Counted from the stretch's first letter, positions 33,273 to 43,336 are shown. The stretch: DNA of 64,000 nucleotides from Exiguobacterium marinum DSM 16307 (GCF_000620845.1 NZ_KK211189.1:1937662-2001661); one strand, 5' to 3'. Program-made: numbers and translations. Notes: generated from the letters alone by a model not told the origin.

Positions 33273-36083
33273 TTATCTATCATTTCGTGTTACAGACTTT
33301 TCTTTCTCATCTAAGAACAATTCCAACTCAGACAGAGAGGTATCTAACGTTCCTTCGATTCGATCGACTTTTGGCAAACTATTGATAAACTGTTTGCCAT
33401 AACGGGTCGTCTCCACACGACGATCAAATACAAAAATTGCCCCGTAATCCCCTTTTGATCGAATCAATCGACCGATACCTTGTTTAAATCGAATGACGGC
33501 TTGAGGGAGTGATAGTTCAAAGAATGGCGATTTCCCTATCGACTCAATTTTTTCTGAACGGGCTTGCATGATAGGCTGATCCGGTGGAGCGAATGGTAGT
33601 CGAACAATGACCAGGCACGTCAACGCCTCTCCCGGAATGTCGACACCTTCCCAAAAACTTGCTGTCCCAAAGAGAATGGATTGTTCCATCCGCTTGAACT
33701 GTTTCGTCAATCGGCTACGAGAGCCTCCGCTGACACCTTGTGCGAGGAGCGTATAAGACGGGTCGAGGTGATCTTTTACTTGTTCGTAAGTCAAACGTAA
33801 CAACTCATTCGATGTGAAGAGGACAAGCATTCGTCCTTTTGTCACGTTCGCAATTTGAACAATCGATTGCGCCGTCTGGTCGACAAACTGTGCAAGCGGT
33901 ACATCGTTAATCAACGGGAAATCTGATGGGATAAACAACTTGGCTTGTTCTTTAAAGTTAAACGGTGAAGGTAATACGACTCTTCGGATTGGCTCACCTT
34001 CTAACCCGAGCCGTCGCTCCATAAAACTAAACTTACCAGAGACCGTCATCGTCGCCGATGTTAAAATCGTCGGTCTCTTCTTAAACAGCCGTTCATGTAA
34101 CAACGGTCCAATTTCAACCGGTTGCGTATATACCGAGGTCAACTTTCGGTTACCTAAATTCAACTCGACCCAACTGACTGCATCATCGTCTCGTGTCAAC
34201 ATTGTTTCATAGATGACACTCTCAAGTTCTCGAACATCCCCGATTAGTGTTTTTAAATCACCTAAGAGCGCGCGTTGTTTAAACGTCATATGCTCTTTCC
34301 GTTCATCAAGGAGTCGATGCAAATGCCTAAGTGACGTTCTGAGCGTCCGAAGCTTGTCCTCTAATCGATTCGCCACCTCACGAATCGGGCTGAACGATGA
34401 GCTTTCCCGTTCAAAACGAACCGTTTGTCGTGGTTCTTTTTTCTTCCCTAACGATTGAAGCGCCGTCAGGAGGTCTTCAAGTTCTTCTTCGACCTTGGCG
34501 AGTGATGAATCAATCTGTTGGCTAAACGCTTCCGCCTCTTCGGTGACGGATGTCAAGTCCGCCAGCTGAATGATGCGAGAATGGAATTTTCCATCCGCGC
34601 CATATCCGAACCACTTGAATAACCGATCAAATTGGATAGCGTCAAACGTTACACCAAAGTGATGCGAAGCTACTTCTTCGACTTGATGCGCCTCGTCTAG
34701 GACGAGTGGTGTATCGGTTGGCAAAATACCTGCCTGATGTTGTAAGTCGGAGAACAACAAAGCATGATTCGTTACAATCAAGTCTGCTTCTTTTGAGCGA
34801 AGCACAGCTTTTGTGAAAAAGTCACGACTATACCATGGGTCAAATCGACCGAATTCACTCGAAGCATCGGCTTGAATCAAACGTTTGAACGAGGCGGGAC
34901 CTTGCGTCGCAGATCCTGGAAAGGAGAGCTCTTCTAAATCTCCAGTCTCCGTTTCCGTCAGCCATACGAGGACCATCGCTTTACACATCGCTACCAAGAG
35001 TCCGTCATTTGATTCATCTAGTATCATCTCAAACTTACGTAAATCGATATAGTTTCGTCTTCCTTTTAAAAGTGTAAATTCAATCTCAGGAAAAATTTGG
35101 CGAAGTACCGGTAAATCTCGATTTAGTAATTGTTCTTGCAATTGTATCGTATGCGTACTAATAACAACTGGTCTTTTCGTCTCGAGTGCATGATGGGCAC
35201 TCGGAATCAAATACGCCAACGTCTTTCCTGTCCCGGTTCCGGCTTCAACCAATAACGTCTCCTCGTCATCTAACGCTTTATAGACGTGTCGCATCATTTC
35301 AAATTGACTTTGTCTCGGCTCGAACTGCTCAAAAAGTGACGGTATCGTCTCTTCAATCGTGCGAAGTAGGAACGGTTCAAACGGTTCGCGATCTTCGGCC
35401 GGAACAAATCCGTCTGTCGGTCGATGTAGCGCAATTTTTCGATGTATATCAAAGCGTGACTCGTCGTCCGGTCGAATCCCAACCTCCAAAATCAATTCAT
35501 CAAATAACGGTTCGATGTGGCTTGTCCACGACTCAGACAAGACGCGAAGTTTCTTCAATGTCACCATAGGTAAATCGCGTAATCGGTCGAGCATCCGGAT
35601 GAAAAGCTCGGCTGTCGCGTCGGCATCACTAAGTGCCCGATGCGCGTCTGTATGTATGAGGTTAAATGTATCGGATAATGCTTCTAGCGCATGGCTCTCC
35701 AATGTCGGGTAAAGAATACGAGCCAATTCTACCGTATCAATCGCTCGTCCTTGAAATGGAAGATATCCAGCTTGTTCAAGACTCTCGTTTAAAAAAGTTA
35801 AATCAAAGGCGACGTTATGCGCGACAAATACCCGACCATCTAACATCTTCCAAATGTCGGGAATCACATCTTCGAATGTCGGTGCATCACTTACGTCATC
35901 ATCACTAATCGTTGTTAATTGCGTAATAAAAGGTGGGATTGGTCGACTCGGTCGAATCAAGGTGCTGTAGCGCTCAATCACTTCACCATCTCGTACGACG
36001 ACCGCTGCAAACTCAATCAATTCATCACCGGACTTAACGGAATGTCCCGTCGTCTCTATATCCACAATCACATACGTGTCCAT
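33273..36083 (-). CDS. dinG: DinG-type helicase with DEDDh exonuclease domain
   Basis: The 936-aa protein combines an N-terminal DEDDh 3'-5' exonuclease (YVIVDIETTGHS, AHNVAFDLTFL, HRALSDADAT) with an XPD/DinG-like superfamily 2 helicase (Walker A EAGTGTGKTLAYL at about residue 285, DEAH VLDEAHQVEE, motif VI QGIGRLIRS). The Fe-S cysteine set of E. coli DinG is absent, as in other Firmicutes DinG proteins, which act mainly as nucleases. The start MDTYVIVD at 36083 is preferred. No LexA-type box was seen upstream. Confidence 0.93.
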   Translation of the reverse strand: MDTYVIVDIETTGHSVKSGDELIEFAAVVVRDGEVIERYSTLIRPSRPIPPFITQLTTISDDDVSDAPTFEDVIPDIWKMLDGRVFVAHNVAFDLTFLNESLEQAGYLPFQGRAIDTVELARILYPTLESHALEALSDTFNLIHTDAHRALSDADATAELFIRMLDRLRDLPMVTLKKLRVLSESWTSHIEPLFDELILEVGIRPDDESRFDIHRKIALHRPTDGFVPAEDREPFEPFLLRTIEETIPSLFEQFEPRQSQFEMMRHVYKALDDEETLLVEAGTGTGKTLAYLIPSAHHALETKRPVVISTHTIQLQEQLLNRDLPVLRQIFPEIEFTLLKGRRNYIDLRKFEMILDESNDGLLVAMCKAMVLVWLTETETGDLEELSFPGSATQGPASFKRLIQADASSEFGRFDPWYSRDFFTKAVLRSKEADLIVTNHALLFSDLQHQAGILPTDTPLVLDEAHQVEEVASHHFGVTFDAIQFDRLFKWFGYGADGKFHSRIIQLADLTSVTEEAEAFSQQIDSSLAKVEEELEDLLTALQSLGKKKEPRQTVRFERESSSFSPIREVANRLEDKLRTLRTSLRHLHRLLDERKEHMTFKQRALLGDLKTLIGDVRELESVIYETMLTRDDDAVSWVELNLGNRKLTSVYTQPVEIGPLLHERLFKKRPTILTSATMTVSGKFSFMERRLGLEGEPIRRVVLPSPFNFKEQAKLFIPSDFPLINDVPLAQFVDQTAQSIVQIANVTKGRMLVLFTSNELLRLTYEQVKDHLDPSYTLLAQGVSGGSRSRLTKQFKRMEQSILFGTASFWEGVDIPGEALTCLVIVRLPFAPPDQPIMQARSEKIESIGKSPFFELSLPQAVIRFKQGIGRLIRSKGDYGAIFVFDRRVETTRYGKQFINSLPKVDRIEGTLDTSLSELELFLDEKEKSVTRNDR

Positions 36084-36151
36084 AACATCCATCCCATCTT
36101 AGGCACGCTCGTGCTTTCTATCTGTCTCATCTTACCATAGAATGAACGACG

Positions 36152-36183
36152 AAAAAACGGGGATGCCTCTGTCGACACCCCCG
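36152..36183 (-). terminator. Terminator of panBCD
   Basis: CGGGGATG and CACCCCCG form an 8-bp stem with one G-U pair on the minus-strand RNA, followed by six T's. It begins 6 nt after the panD stop. Confidence 0.85.
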
Positions 36184-36189
36184 AATAAT

Positions 36190-36573
36190 TCACAAAATTG
36201 TATGGGCAATCTCTTCGTAAAGAAGTTGATCTACCTCGTTTTGCTCGTTCAATACAGCAACTTTTGGACGGTGCGTATTTGCCTCTTCCGCAGTCATTTG
36301 ACCGTACGCCATAATAATGACGACATCACCGACTTGGAAATGGCGTGCTGCCGCTCCATTCAAACAAATCACACCAGATCCACGTTCTCCTTTGATGACA
36401 TACGTCTCAATGCGTGCCCCGTTATGGTTATTTGTGATGTGCACATGCTCATTTTCCATGATGCCTACAGCGTCCATCAAATCTTCATCGATTGTAATCG
36501 AACCGACGTAGTGTAAGTTTGCTTCTGTCACCGTTGCCTTATGAAGCTTAGCGTGCATAAATGTTCGAATCAT
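36190..36573 (-). CDS. panD: Aspartate 1-decarboxylase
   Basis: PanD makes beta-alanine from aspartate for pantothenate. The pro-enzyme self-cleaves at G24-S25 in HYVGSIT, giving a pyruvoyl cofactor on S25. K9, and the GAAARH segment, are conserved. The length is 127 aa from the ATG at 36573, which has GGGGTG upstream; earlier in-frame codons would lengthen the N-terminus beyond the family norm. It starts 5 nt after the panC stop. Confidence 0.95.
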   Translation of the reverse strand: MIRTFMHAKLHKATVTEANLHYVGSITIDEDLMDAVGIMENEHVHITNNHNGARIETYVIKGERGSGVICLNGAAARHFQVGDVVIIMAYGQMTAEEANTHRPKVAVLNEQNEVDQLLYEEIAHTIL

Positions 36574-36578
36574 TGGAT

Positions 36579-37412
36579 TCACCCCTTCTTCCAAATCACA
36601 TTATCAATCAATCGGGCCCGTTCAAACTGAACGGCCACCGCAAGTAATAGTTCATCTGAGTCGTTTGAGGCAATACCGAGTGTCGGATAATCGACGAGTT
36701 CTACATAATCGATTTGACTGTTCGGAATCTCGTTTAATCGTACGGTCAGTTGTCGTTTCACTTCTTCAATCTCAAGACCTGCCTCAAGCGTTTCTCTTGC
36801 TGCCCTCAGCGCTTTAAAGATTTGACTCGCCTCTTCTTTTTCGACGTCAGACAAATACACGTTTCGAGAAGACTTGGCAAGTCCTGTCTCCTCACGAATA
36901 ATCGGGCAACGTCGAATCTCGACCGGCACAAAGTAATCTCGGACATAGCCTTCAATGAGAGCTACTTGCTGGGCATCTTTTAGACCGAAGTACGCACGTG
37001 TCGGTTGAACAAGATTAAATAATTTAGAAACGATTGTCAATACACCATCAAAGTGACCAGGACGACTCGCTCCGCACAGTACGTCAGCTCCCTTTCGAAT
37101 GGAAACGCGTGCCATATCGATTGGATACATCGTTTCCGTCACCGGATAGAACAGAAGGTCGACACCTGCTTCTCGAGCCAACTTTTCATCTCGTTTAAAA
37201 TCTCGTGGATAACGATCGAGGTCTTCGTTCGGACCGAACTGAGTCGGGTTAACAAAGATACTCATGACAACAAAGTCATTTTCGCGACGCGCATTTTCGA
37301 CGAGACTCATATGACCTTCATGTAAATAACCCATCGTCGGAACAAAGCCGATGGTTTGATTAAACGGTAAAGCGTGACGTAATTCTTCGACAGTCGATAC
37401 AATCTTCATCAT
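36579..37412 (-). CDS. panC: Pantothenate synthetase
   Basis: PanC joins pantoate and beta-alanine using ATP through a pantoyl-adenylate. Conserved elements are the HIGH-like [27 protein letters not shown], the YFGLKDAQQ segment and the KMSKS-like TGLAKSSRN. The length is 277 aa. The ATG overlaps the panB stop by 4 nt. Confidence 0.95.
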   Translation of the reverse strand: MMKIVSTVEELRHALPFNQTIGFVPTMGYLHEGHMSLVENARRENDFVVMSIFVNPTQFGPNEDLDRYPRDFKRDEKLAREAGVDLLFYPVTETMYPIDMARVSIRKGADVLCGASRPGHFDGVLTIVSKLFNLVQPTRAYFGLKDAQQVALIEGYVRDYFVPVEIRRCPIIREETGLAKSSRNVYLSDVEKEEASQIFKALRAARETLEAGLEIEEVKRQLTVRLNEIPNSQIDYVELVDYPTLGIASNDSDELLLAVAVQFERARLIDNVIWKKG

Positions 37413-38242
37413 TTTCCTCCATACAACGAGTCGAGTAGTGACTCATCCATCGTGAACGTATGGCGTTCAAGCGGGAAGTGACCATTCTTCGTCTCTTCGA
37501 CATAAGAACGGATGGCATCAGTCGCCACTTCACTCACATCCGCATACGCTTGAACGAATTTAGGGAGACGATCGACTCCATATTTCAAGACGTCATGGTA
37601 GACGAGGACTTGACCGTCGACATCCGCTCCCGCACCGATTCCGATGACAGGAATCGTCAATTCTTCCGCGATTCGTTTTGCCAATTGATGAGGGACACAT
37701 TCGAGAACGAGCATCTTCGCACCAGCCCGTTCAGCATCTAAGCTATCACGAAGGAGCATTTCAGCAGCCTCGAGAGACTTTCCTTGTACTTTATATCCTT
37801 CTAGCACCCCAACCGATTGAGGAGTCAATCCTAGATGGGCAACACAAGGCATTCCTACTTGAGTGAGACGTTCAATCGTTTGAAGTACTTCACCGGCACC
37901 TTCTAGTTTGATGGCATCCGCATGGCCTTCTTGGAACATGCGAGAAGCTGCTTGAAGCGTCCGATCAAAATCTCCATGATATGTCGCAAATGGCATATCC
38001 ACAACGACGAACGTATTTCGTGCTCCACGGCGCACTGCTTTCGAATGATGGAGCATATCTTCCGTTGTCACGGGGATTGTCGAGTCGTAACCGAGGACGA
38101 CCATACCGAGTGAGTCGCCGACCAAAATCAAATCTACCCCAGCCGCCTCGGCAAGTTTGGCTGATGGATAGTCATACGCCGTCAACATGACGAGCTTTTC
38201 CTGCTCATTCATCTTTTTTAATAACGAAGTCATCGTGTGCAT
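37409..38242 (-). CDS. panB: 3-methyl-2-oxobutanoate hydroxymethyltransferase
   Basis: PanB transfers a hydroxymethyl group from methylene-THF to ketoisovalerate, the first pantothenate step. It shows [35 protein letters not shown], and [20 protein letters not shown]. The length is 277 aa. The ATG at 38242 has GGAGG 8 nt upstream. It heads panBCD, which has its own promoter (38443-38471) and a structured leader of about 190 nt. Confidence 0.95.
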   Translation of the reverse strand: MHTMTSLLKKMNEQEKLVMLTAYDYPSAKLAEAAGVDLILVGDSLGMVVLGYDSTIPVTTEDMLHHSKAVRRGARNTFVVVDMPFATYHGDFDRTLQAASRMFQEGHADAIKLEGAGEVLQTIERLTQVGMPCVAHLGLTPQSVGVLEGYKVQGKSLEAAEMLLRDSLDAERAGAKMLVLECVPHQLAKRIAEELTIPVIGIGAGADVDGQVLVYHDVLKYGVDRLPKFVQAYADVSEVATDAIRSYVEETKNGHFPLERHTFTMDESLLDSLYGGK

Positions 38243-38337
38243 GTGTTTCTCCTCCTAAACGTGGAGACAGGAAAGAATAAACGCCTTCTTACACGATTGG
38301 CAAGAAGGCGCACGAAAAACAAATTCATGGTTTTCAT
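38230..38337 (-). CDS. Possible 35-codon leader peptide of panB
   Basis: A frame beginning [20 protein letters not shown] runs through the leader hairpin and stops at a TGA inside the panB start region (13-nt overlap). AAGGA lies 9 nt before its ATG. The peptide is hydrophobic then Arg-rich and matches no family known to me. It could couple panB translation to the leader or be fortuitous. Confidence 0.3.
   Translation of the reverse strand: MKTMNLFFVRLLANRVRRRLFFPVSTFRRRNTCTR
38271..38310 (-). terminator. Terminator-like hairpin in the panB leader
   Basis: The perfect arms CGCCTTCTT and AAGAAGGCG enclose 11 nt and are followed on the minus strand by TTTATTCTTT. It lies downstream of the pan promoter and about 20 nt before the panB ribosome site, the place of an attenuator. 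It could also terminate read-through from birA. Confidence 0.6.
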
Positions 38338-38436
38338 GAGTTAGTGTCCTTCTGTCCCTGTCAAAATGATCAAGGCAGACAACTGAATGTGACAGTCTGC
38401 AAGCGCGGTACACTTCAAGAATCGATAGCGTCCGAC
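38311..38436 (-). ncRNA. Candidate structured leader of panBCD
   Basis: The predicted RNA begins near 38436. It contains GCAGAC...GTCTGC (hairpin at about 38375-38400), a CTGTC...GACAG alternative pairing and GTGTC near the 5' end complementary to GACAC near 38345, all before the terminator-like stem. A 'pan' RNA motif upstream of panB is known in Firmicutes; I cannot confirm that this is that motif. Confidence 0.4.
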
Positions 38437-38442
38437 ACATTA

Positions 38443-38471
38443 AGTATAGACGATGGTCTCGCTTTCATCAA
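38443..38471 (-). promoter_or_regulatory. SigA promoter of panBCD
   Basis: The minus strand reads TTGATG, a 17-nt spacer and TATACT. The -35 overlaps the birA stop codon. Confidence 0.72.
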
Positions 38472-39430
38472 TCATTCCACACTGCAATCTCTGCAGAGTA
38501 AATCGATTCAATCTTTCCTTCTTCTTCAAGAAGTAAAGCTCCTTCATCGGAAATACCTCGCATTACGCCCGTGCGAGTTGTTCGGGAAGCATGTATAGTA
38601 ACCGTTTCATTCAAATAAGCAGCATGTCGCATCCAATTTGTGCGAATCGGCGCAAATCCTGACTCGAGGAATTGATCGTACTCGATTTCGAGTTCTGTTA
38701 ATAGGTCGGCTAGTATCTCGCTTCGATGATATTTTGTCTCGGTCTCTAGATAGAGTGAGCTGGCCCGGTGCGCTAGCTCTGTCGGTATTTCTTCACCGTT
38801 TACATTTATCCCAAAACCTAAGATGACCGCCTGGATACGATCGCCTTCCGTCTGCATCTCTGTCAAAATGCCGCCAATTTTCTTTCCATTCATCAGTAAA
38901 TCATTCGGCCATTTGATTGTCACATCGATATTTCGGTTGTTGAGCGCCCTTGCGAACGCACTTGCTGCCATCAAGGTCAATTTCGACGCATCTCGAATCG
39001 GCAACTCCGGTCTCAGGATAACGCTCGCCGCAATATTAACATGCTTCGGATTATGCCAGTTACGACCAAGTTGCCCACGACCCGACGTCTGTTCTTCGCT
39101 GATGACGAGCGTTCCTTCCGTCACGTGTTGTTGTGCGAGTTCATGCGCAATTCGTTGTGTCGTATCGACCTGATCGAACGCATGGACGACTTGACCGAAA
39201 CGTCCTTTACGAAACGAGACAAAGGCTGGCTCATCAAACCGATCACTCTGTTCAAGCAATTGATATCCTTTCCTTGGAATGGTATGAATCGCATATCCGT
39301 CTTGTTTAAGGGTTTCGATATGTTTCCAAATAGCGGTACGTGAAATATTTAATTGACGTGCCAGCTCTTGACCGCTCCATACTTCACCGTCTTGTAATAA
39401 TGTCAGGACACGCCCGCGCGTTGAAGCCAT
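38468..39430 (-). CDS. birA: Biotin-protein ligase and biotin repressor BirA
   Basis: The bifunctional protein has an N-terminal winged helix (QELARQLNISRTAIWKHIET) for operator binding, a ligase core with the biotinyl-AMP loop GRGQLGRNW and the ATP/biotin site KWPNDLLMNGKKIGG, and a C-terminal SH3-like domain. The length is 320 aa. GGAGG lies 7 nt before the ATG. It overlaps the end of cca by 28 nt. Confidence 0.94.
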   Translation of the reverse strand: MASTRGRVLTLLQDGEVWSGQELARQLNISRTAIWKHIETLKQDGYAIHTIPRKGYQLLEQSDRFDEPAFVSFRKGRFGQVVHAFDQVDTTQRIAHELAQQHVTEGTLVISEEQTSGRGQLGRNWHNPKHVNIAASVILRPELPIRDASKLTLMAASAFARALNNRNIDVTIKWPNDLLMNGKKIGGILTEMQTEGDRIQAVILGFGINVNGEEIPTELAHRASSLYLETETKYHRSEILADLLTELEIEYDQFLESGFAPIRTNWMRHAAYLNETVTIHASRTTRTGVMRGISDEGALLLEEEGKIESIYSAEIAVWND

Positions 39431-40542
39431 CGTTTCGCCTCCTCTTTCAATACAGTCTCGTGGTTCGGCACCTCTTGTAAGACGACGCGCTGTTCAAGGT
39501 CGGCCAACAGATGCTTGATGGTTTCCCCTCTCGCCCCGAGTTCAAGGGCATCTCGTCCGTTAAACATCATCTCTTTGCGTGATTTCATCGGAAGCGACTG
39601 TTTCAGTTCGTGGCTACGGTCACTTTCTCCGTTCATTCGGAAATAGGTCGAGAGCGTGTGTTCGTCCGTCAGATAAACGGTCATCGTATCAAGTCCCACC
39701 TCACATAATCGTGCAAGCGTACGTGCCTCTCGTTTAATAGTGTTAGATCGTTTCCACGGCAGAAGCCAATCCTCGTCTTTCGCATGATAGATAAAGAGCG
39801 CCCATCCACTGACCGCATTCACCGGTGTTCGCACGTCTTCCTGTACACATCGCATCAGTTCTGTCGAAACGTTCGGTAAGTAGTGATGAATACCGAGCTC
39901 AATCATTTCACCTAACGCCCGTCTGTAGGCAGGACCGGTCAACAGTTTTTCAAATTCGATTGCGATGCGCTCCATCGCAATGTGTTCGAGCCTGTGACCA
40001 AGCCTATTCGCTGCGTGGCGCAACTCCTCATGCAACGTGAAGTCGAGCTGCGACATAAACCGGAGTGCACGCATAATGCGTAGGGCGTCCTCTCCGAACC
40101 GCTCGTATGGGCTTCCGACCGTCCGGATGATTCGTTCCTCAAGGTCATGTTGACCACCAAACAAATCAACGACTTGCCCATCATGGAATGCCATCGCGTT
40201 CATCGTGAAATCACGACGCAACAAATCTTCTTCTAGCGACACCCCTAGCGCGACATGGTCGGGCCGTCTCGAATCCGAATACGAGCCTTCCGAACGGAAT
40301 GTCGTCACCTCGAACGGGTGATGATTGAGAATGACGGTGACCGTTCCATGTTCAATACCGGTCGGGACTGCTTTCGGGAACAGCGTCATTACCTCTTCAG
40401 GAAAAAGTGAGGTCGCCAAATCAATATCGTCTGGCAAACTCCCGAGCACATAATCGCGTACGGCGCCACCGACAATATAGGCTTCACCGCCATGGTATTC
40501 AATTGTTTCGATGATTTTTTTTGCATATTCCCATTCTGTCAT
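39403..40542 (-). CDS. cca: CCA-adding tRNA nucleotidyltransferase
   Basis: This class II nucleotidyltransferase adds or repairs the tRNA 3' CCA end. The polymerase-beta-like head shows VGGAVRDYVLG and the metal-binding DIDLATS; RRDFTMNAMAF and ERFGEDALRIMRALRF follow. The length is 379 aa. The ATG overlaps the bshA stop by 4 nt. Confidence 0.95.
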   Translation of the reverse strand: MTEWEYAKKIIETIEYHGGEAYIVGGAVRDYVLGSLPDDIDLATSLFPEEVMTLFPKAVPTGIEHGTVTVILNHHPFEVTTFRSEGSYSDSRRPDHVALGVSLEEDLLRRDFTMNAMAFHDGQVVDLFGGQHDLEERIIRTVGSPYERFGEDALRIMRALRFMSQLDFTLHEELRHAANRLGHRLEHIAMERIAIEFEKLLTGPAYRRALGEMIELGIHHYLPNVSTELMRCVQEDVRTPVNAVSGWALFIYHAKDEDWLLPWKRSNTIKREARTLARLCEVGLDTMTVYLTDEHTLSTYFRMNGESDRSHELKQSLPMKSRKEMMFNGRDALELGARGETIKHLLADLEQRVVLQEVPNHETVLKEEAKRWLQRAGVS

Positions 40543-41660
40543 GATGTCACCACCTGTTCATACAAACGCTCATATTCGGTCACGATGTCTTGCGAGGCAA
40601 AGCGTCGGGATTTCTCTAATCCGTTCTGGCTGAAGCGTTCTCGTAGCGAATCATCTGTCAACATACGTTGTATCGCCTCTGCGGCCTGTGTCACATCTCC
40701 TCTCGGTACGACAAAGCCGTCCTCGCCATCTGTGATCACTTCTGGGAGACCTCCTGCGTCACTTACGACTGACGGCACGCCTGTCGCCATTGCTTCGAGG
40801 GCGACGAGACCAAACGCTTCTTTATCTGATAACAAAACATGGACGTCACTTATTGCGAGAAGAGCGGCGACTTGTTCTTGCTTTCCTGCAAAAATGACCT
40901 GTTCTTCAAGCCCCATCTCTGCCACGAATCGACGCATCGCCCCCATCAGCGGACCGTCACCTACAAGCAATAGCTTTTTGTTCGGCACATCCATTTGGTC
41001 GAATGCTTCCAAAACCAGGTCGACTCGTTTGACAGGACGGAAGTTCGAGATGTGGATGACGACCCGGTCCTCTTTCGACAAGCCGTATCGTTCCCTTAGC
41101 GTCGGGTCGAGTTGAGGCGTATAGACCGATTCGTCGATAAAGTTGTGAATGACTCGAATCGGTAAATCACTCGCAATCCGCTCTTCAGTCTCTCGCTTCA
41201 AACTGTGTGACACGGCCGTAATCGCGTTCGATTGACGCAATCCGTATAAAATGGCAGGTTTCAATTCCTCATCCTCACCGAGCACCGTGATGTCCGTTCC
41301 ATGTAACGTCGAGACGATTGGAGTCTTCACCCCTGCCATCTCACGACCGAGCGCTGCACATACGGCGTGCGGTACCGCATAATGGGCATGTATGACATCG
41401 AGCCCGAACGTTTGGATGACACTTGCGATTTTCGCTGAAAGCGTCATGTCGTACGGTGGATAACGGAAGACCGAATATTGGTTGATCTCGACTTGATGGA
41501 ACGTAATATTCGGATGGTAGGCGTTCAGACGAAACGGCATGCTACTCGTGATGAAATGGACGTCATGTCCCCGATCTGCGAGCTTCATCCCGAGTTCTGT
41601 CGCCAAAATCCCCGAACCACCGACTGACGGATAACAAAGAATCCCGATTGAATACTTCAT
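40539..41660 (-). CDS. bshA: N-acetyl-glucosaminyl L-malate synthase (bacillithiol)
   Basis: BshA is a GT4 glycosyltransferase that joins UDP-GlcNAc and L-malate, the first bacillithiol step. The N-terminal GGSGILATELGMKLADRGH loop, HAHYAVPHA and the C-terminal EAFGLVALEAMATG with the donor-binding E-x7-E motif are present. The length is 373 aa. It overlaps bshB1 upstream and cca downstream by 4 nt each. Confidence 0.95.
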   Translation of the reverse strand: MKYSIGILCYPSVGGSGILATELGMKLADRGHDVHFITSSMPFRLNAYHPNITFHQVEINQYSVFRYPPYDMTLSAKIASVIQTFGLDVIHAHYAVPHAVCAALGREMAGVKTPIVSTLHGTDITVLGEDEELKPAILYGLRQSNAITAVSHSLKRETEERIASDLPIRVIHNFIDESVYTPQLDPTLRERYGLSKEDRVVIHISNFRPVKRVDLVLEAFDQMDVPNKKLLLVGDGPLMGAMRRFVAEMGLEEQVIFAGKQEQVAALLAISDVHVLLSDKEAFGLVALEAMATGVPSVVSDAGGLPEVITDGEDGFVVPRGDVTQAAEAIQRMLTDDSLRERFSQNGLEKSRRFASQDIVTEYERLYEQVVTS

Positions 41661-42340
41661 GCAAGATCACCTGCTTGTTTCACGACATATGGTCGAACAC
41701 GTTTTAATCCTTCCGCGTACGCCACACCGATCAAACTACCAAAATGTCGTTCGCGGGCGACGACTCGTTCCACGTACGCGTCAGTCAAAGGTGTCTGTAC
41801 CCCATCCACGGGTGTGAATTGACTCGCATAACACTGTAACGCCTGTTTTTTCACTTCAATCATGTCACTAATATCCACACACACATCCGGCTCTACGTAT
41901 GCATTAATCATGTACTGATATACACTTTCCGGACGGTATGCGTCGAGATCAGGTAAGTATTTGCGGATGCCGGCATTAAACAGCGCCTCGGTCACGAGGT
42001 GTGCGCAGGCCGCATGATCCGGATGACGATCGACCTCATAGGGATACAGCAAATGAGTCGGGCGCTCATTGCGAATCAAAGAAACGATGGCTTTTAGTTG
42101 TTCCTCACTTCCGTCGATTCCTCGGTCTTTGAACCCTAAATTTACACGGCGTACACCTAACACCGAATTTGCTTCGCTCGCTTCTTGTTGTCTCATTTCG
42201 ACATCTCCATTAGAAGACAACTCCGCTCTCGTCAAATCGACATAAACGACTTCAATCTTCTCTTTCGTCCATTGGGCGGTCATGCCGGCGATCCCGATTT
42301 CAATATCGTCTGGATGTGCCCCGATGGCTACTACTTTCAT
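41657..42340 (-). CDS. bshB1: Bacillithiol deacetylase BshB1
   Basis: This PIG-L family zinc deacetylase converts GlcNAc-malate to GlcN-malate. The zinc motif AHPDDIEIG is near the N-terminus and the second histidine lies in YPYEVDRHPDHAACAHLV. The length is 227 aa. It heads the bshB1-bshA-cca-birA operon and diverges from the YitT-family gene. The cysteine-adding bshC is not in the window. Confidence 0.93.
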   Translation of the reverse strand: MKVVAIGAHPDDIEIGIAGMTAQWTKEKIEVVYVDLTRAELSSNGDVEMRQQEASEANSVLGVRRVNLGFKDRGIDGSEEQLKAIVSLIRNERPTHLLYPYEVDRHPDHAACAHLVTEALFNAGIRKYLPDLDAYRPESVYQYMINAYVEPDVCVDISDMIEVKKQALQCYASQFTPVDGVQTPLTDAYVERVVARERHFGSLIGVAYAEGLKRVRPYVVKQAGDLA

Positions 42341-42452
42341 TTACATCACCTCTTCTTTGAAAAGTATAGCCGACTCGTTTCTGAATGTCATATGTTCAGG
42401 CTAGTCAACTGAACTGTTTTTCGAGTACTCTATCTAAGGGGAGGTGAACCTG

Positions 42453-43328
42453 ATGACGGTACAATTACCGATTCGCGTTCGGAATATTATTTTTATACTA
42501 ATAGGTTCGTTTATTTTTGCATTCGGCGTTTATCACTTCAACGTCCAAAATAATTTGGCTGAAGGTGGATTCACCGGAATCACATTGATCCTTCGTGGTC
42601 TGTTCGATATTTCGCCATCTGTCACCAACTTGGCTCTAAACATCCCACTCTTTTTCATGAGTTATAAACTGTTAGGTCGAACGACCTTCATCTATACGCT
42701 CATCGGGACGTTCTCATTTTCACTTTGGTATGCGCTTATCGCTAAATACTCGACGCTCGTCATCGACTTGACAGACGACATGGTGCTTGCGAGTCTCTTC
42801 GCTGGTCTCTTTATCGGGGTCGGGCTTGGTATCATCTTCAATAACGGTGGCACGACTGGAGGAGTGGATATTATCGCTCGTCTCGTACAACGATATTTTG
42901 GTTGGTCAATTGGCAAGACGTTTCTCATCTTTGACTTCTTTGTCATCGTCCTCAGTTTGACTTATCTCGATATCCGCGAAGCGATGTATACACTTCTCGC
43001 CGTCTATATCGGGGCTCGTGTCATCGACTCGATGCAGGAAGGGACATATGCTGGTAAGGCGGCGATGATCATCAGCGACCATCGGACCGCCATTGCGGAC
43101 GGGATCCATGCGACGATGAATCGTGGAACGACAAGATTGCTCGCAAAAGGTGGCTACTCGAACCGAGAACTCGAGGTCCTCTACGTCGTCGTCGGTCGAA
43201 ACGAAGTGAATCGATTGAAAACAATCGTTAAACAAATCGATCCGCACGCGTTCGTCACGTTCCACCATGTTTATGAAGTCGGTGGAGAAGGATTTACGTT
43301 CGACGAGAACCGTATGCCGCTGAAATAA
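42453..43328 (+). CDS. ypjC: YitT family membrane protein (YpjC-like)
   Basis: Residues to about 170 form five or six membrane helices with the family signature NNGGTTGGVDIIARL, followed by a C-terminal soluble DUF2179 domain (YVVVGRNEVNRLKTIVKQID). The length is 291 aa. The role is unknown. Position next to bshB1 matches B. subtilis ypjC. GGAGGTG lies 6 nt before the ATG at 42453. It ends in a strong terminator shared with the GreA paralogue. Confidence 0.87.
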   Translation: MTVQLPIRVRNIIFILIGSFIFAFGVYHFNVQNNLAEGGFTGITLILRGLFDISPSVTNLALNIPLFFMSYKLLGRTTFIYTLIGTFSFSLWYALIAKYSTLVIDLTDDMVLASLFAGLFIGVGLGIIFNNGGTTGGVDIIARLVQRYFGWSIGKTFLIFDFFVIVLSLTYLDIREAMYTLLAVYIGARVIDSMQEGTYAGKAAMIISDHRTAIADGIHATMNRGTTRLLAKGGYSNRELEVLYVVVGRNEVNRLKTIVKQIDPHAFVTFHHVYEVGGEGFTFDENRMPLK

Positions 43329-43336
43329 GGTCATAC

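Noticed and set aside
38255..38440. 61-codon minus-strand frame in the panB leader (MCRTLSILEV)
   Set aside because: It begins before or at the predicted transcript start and has no ribosome site; the structured RNA is the better explanation.
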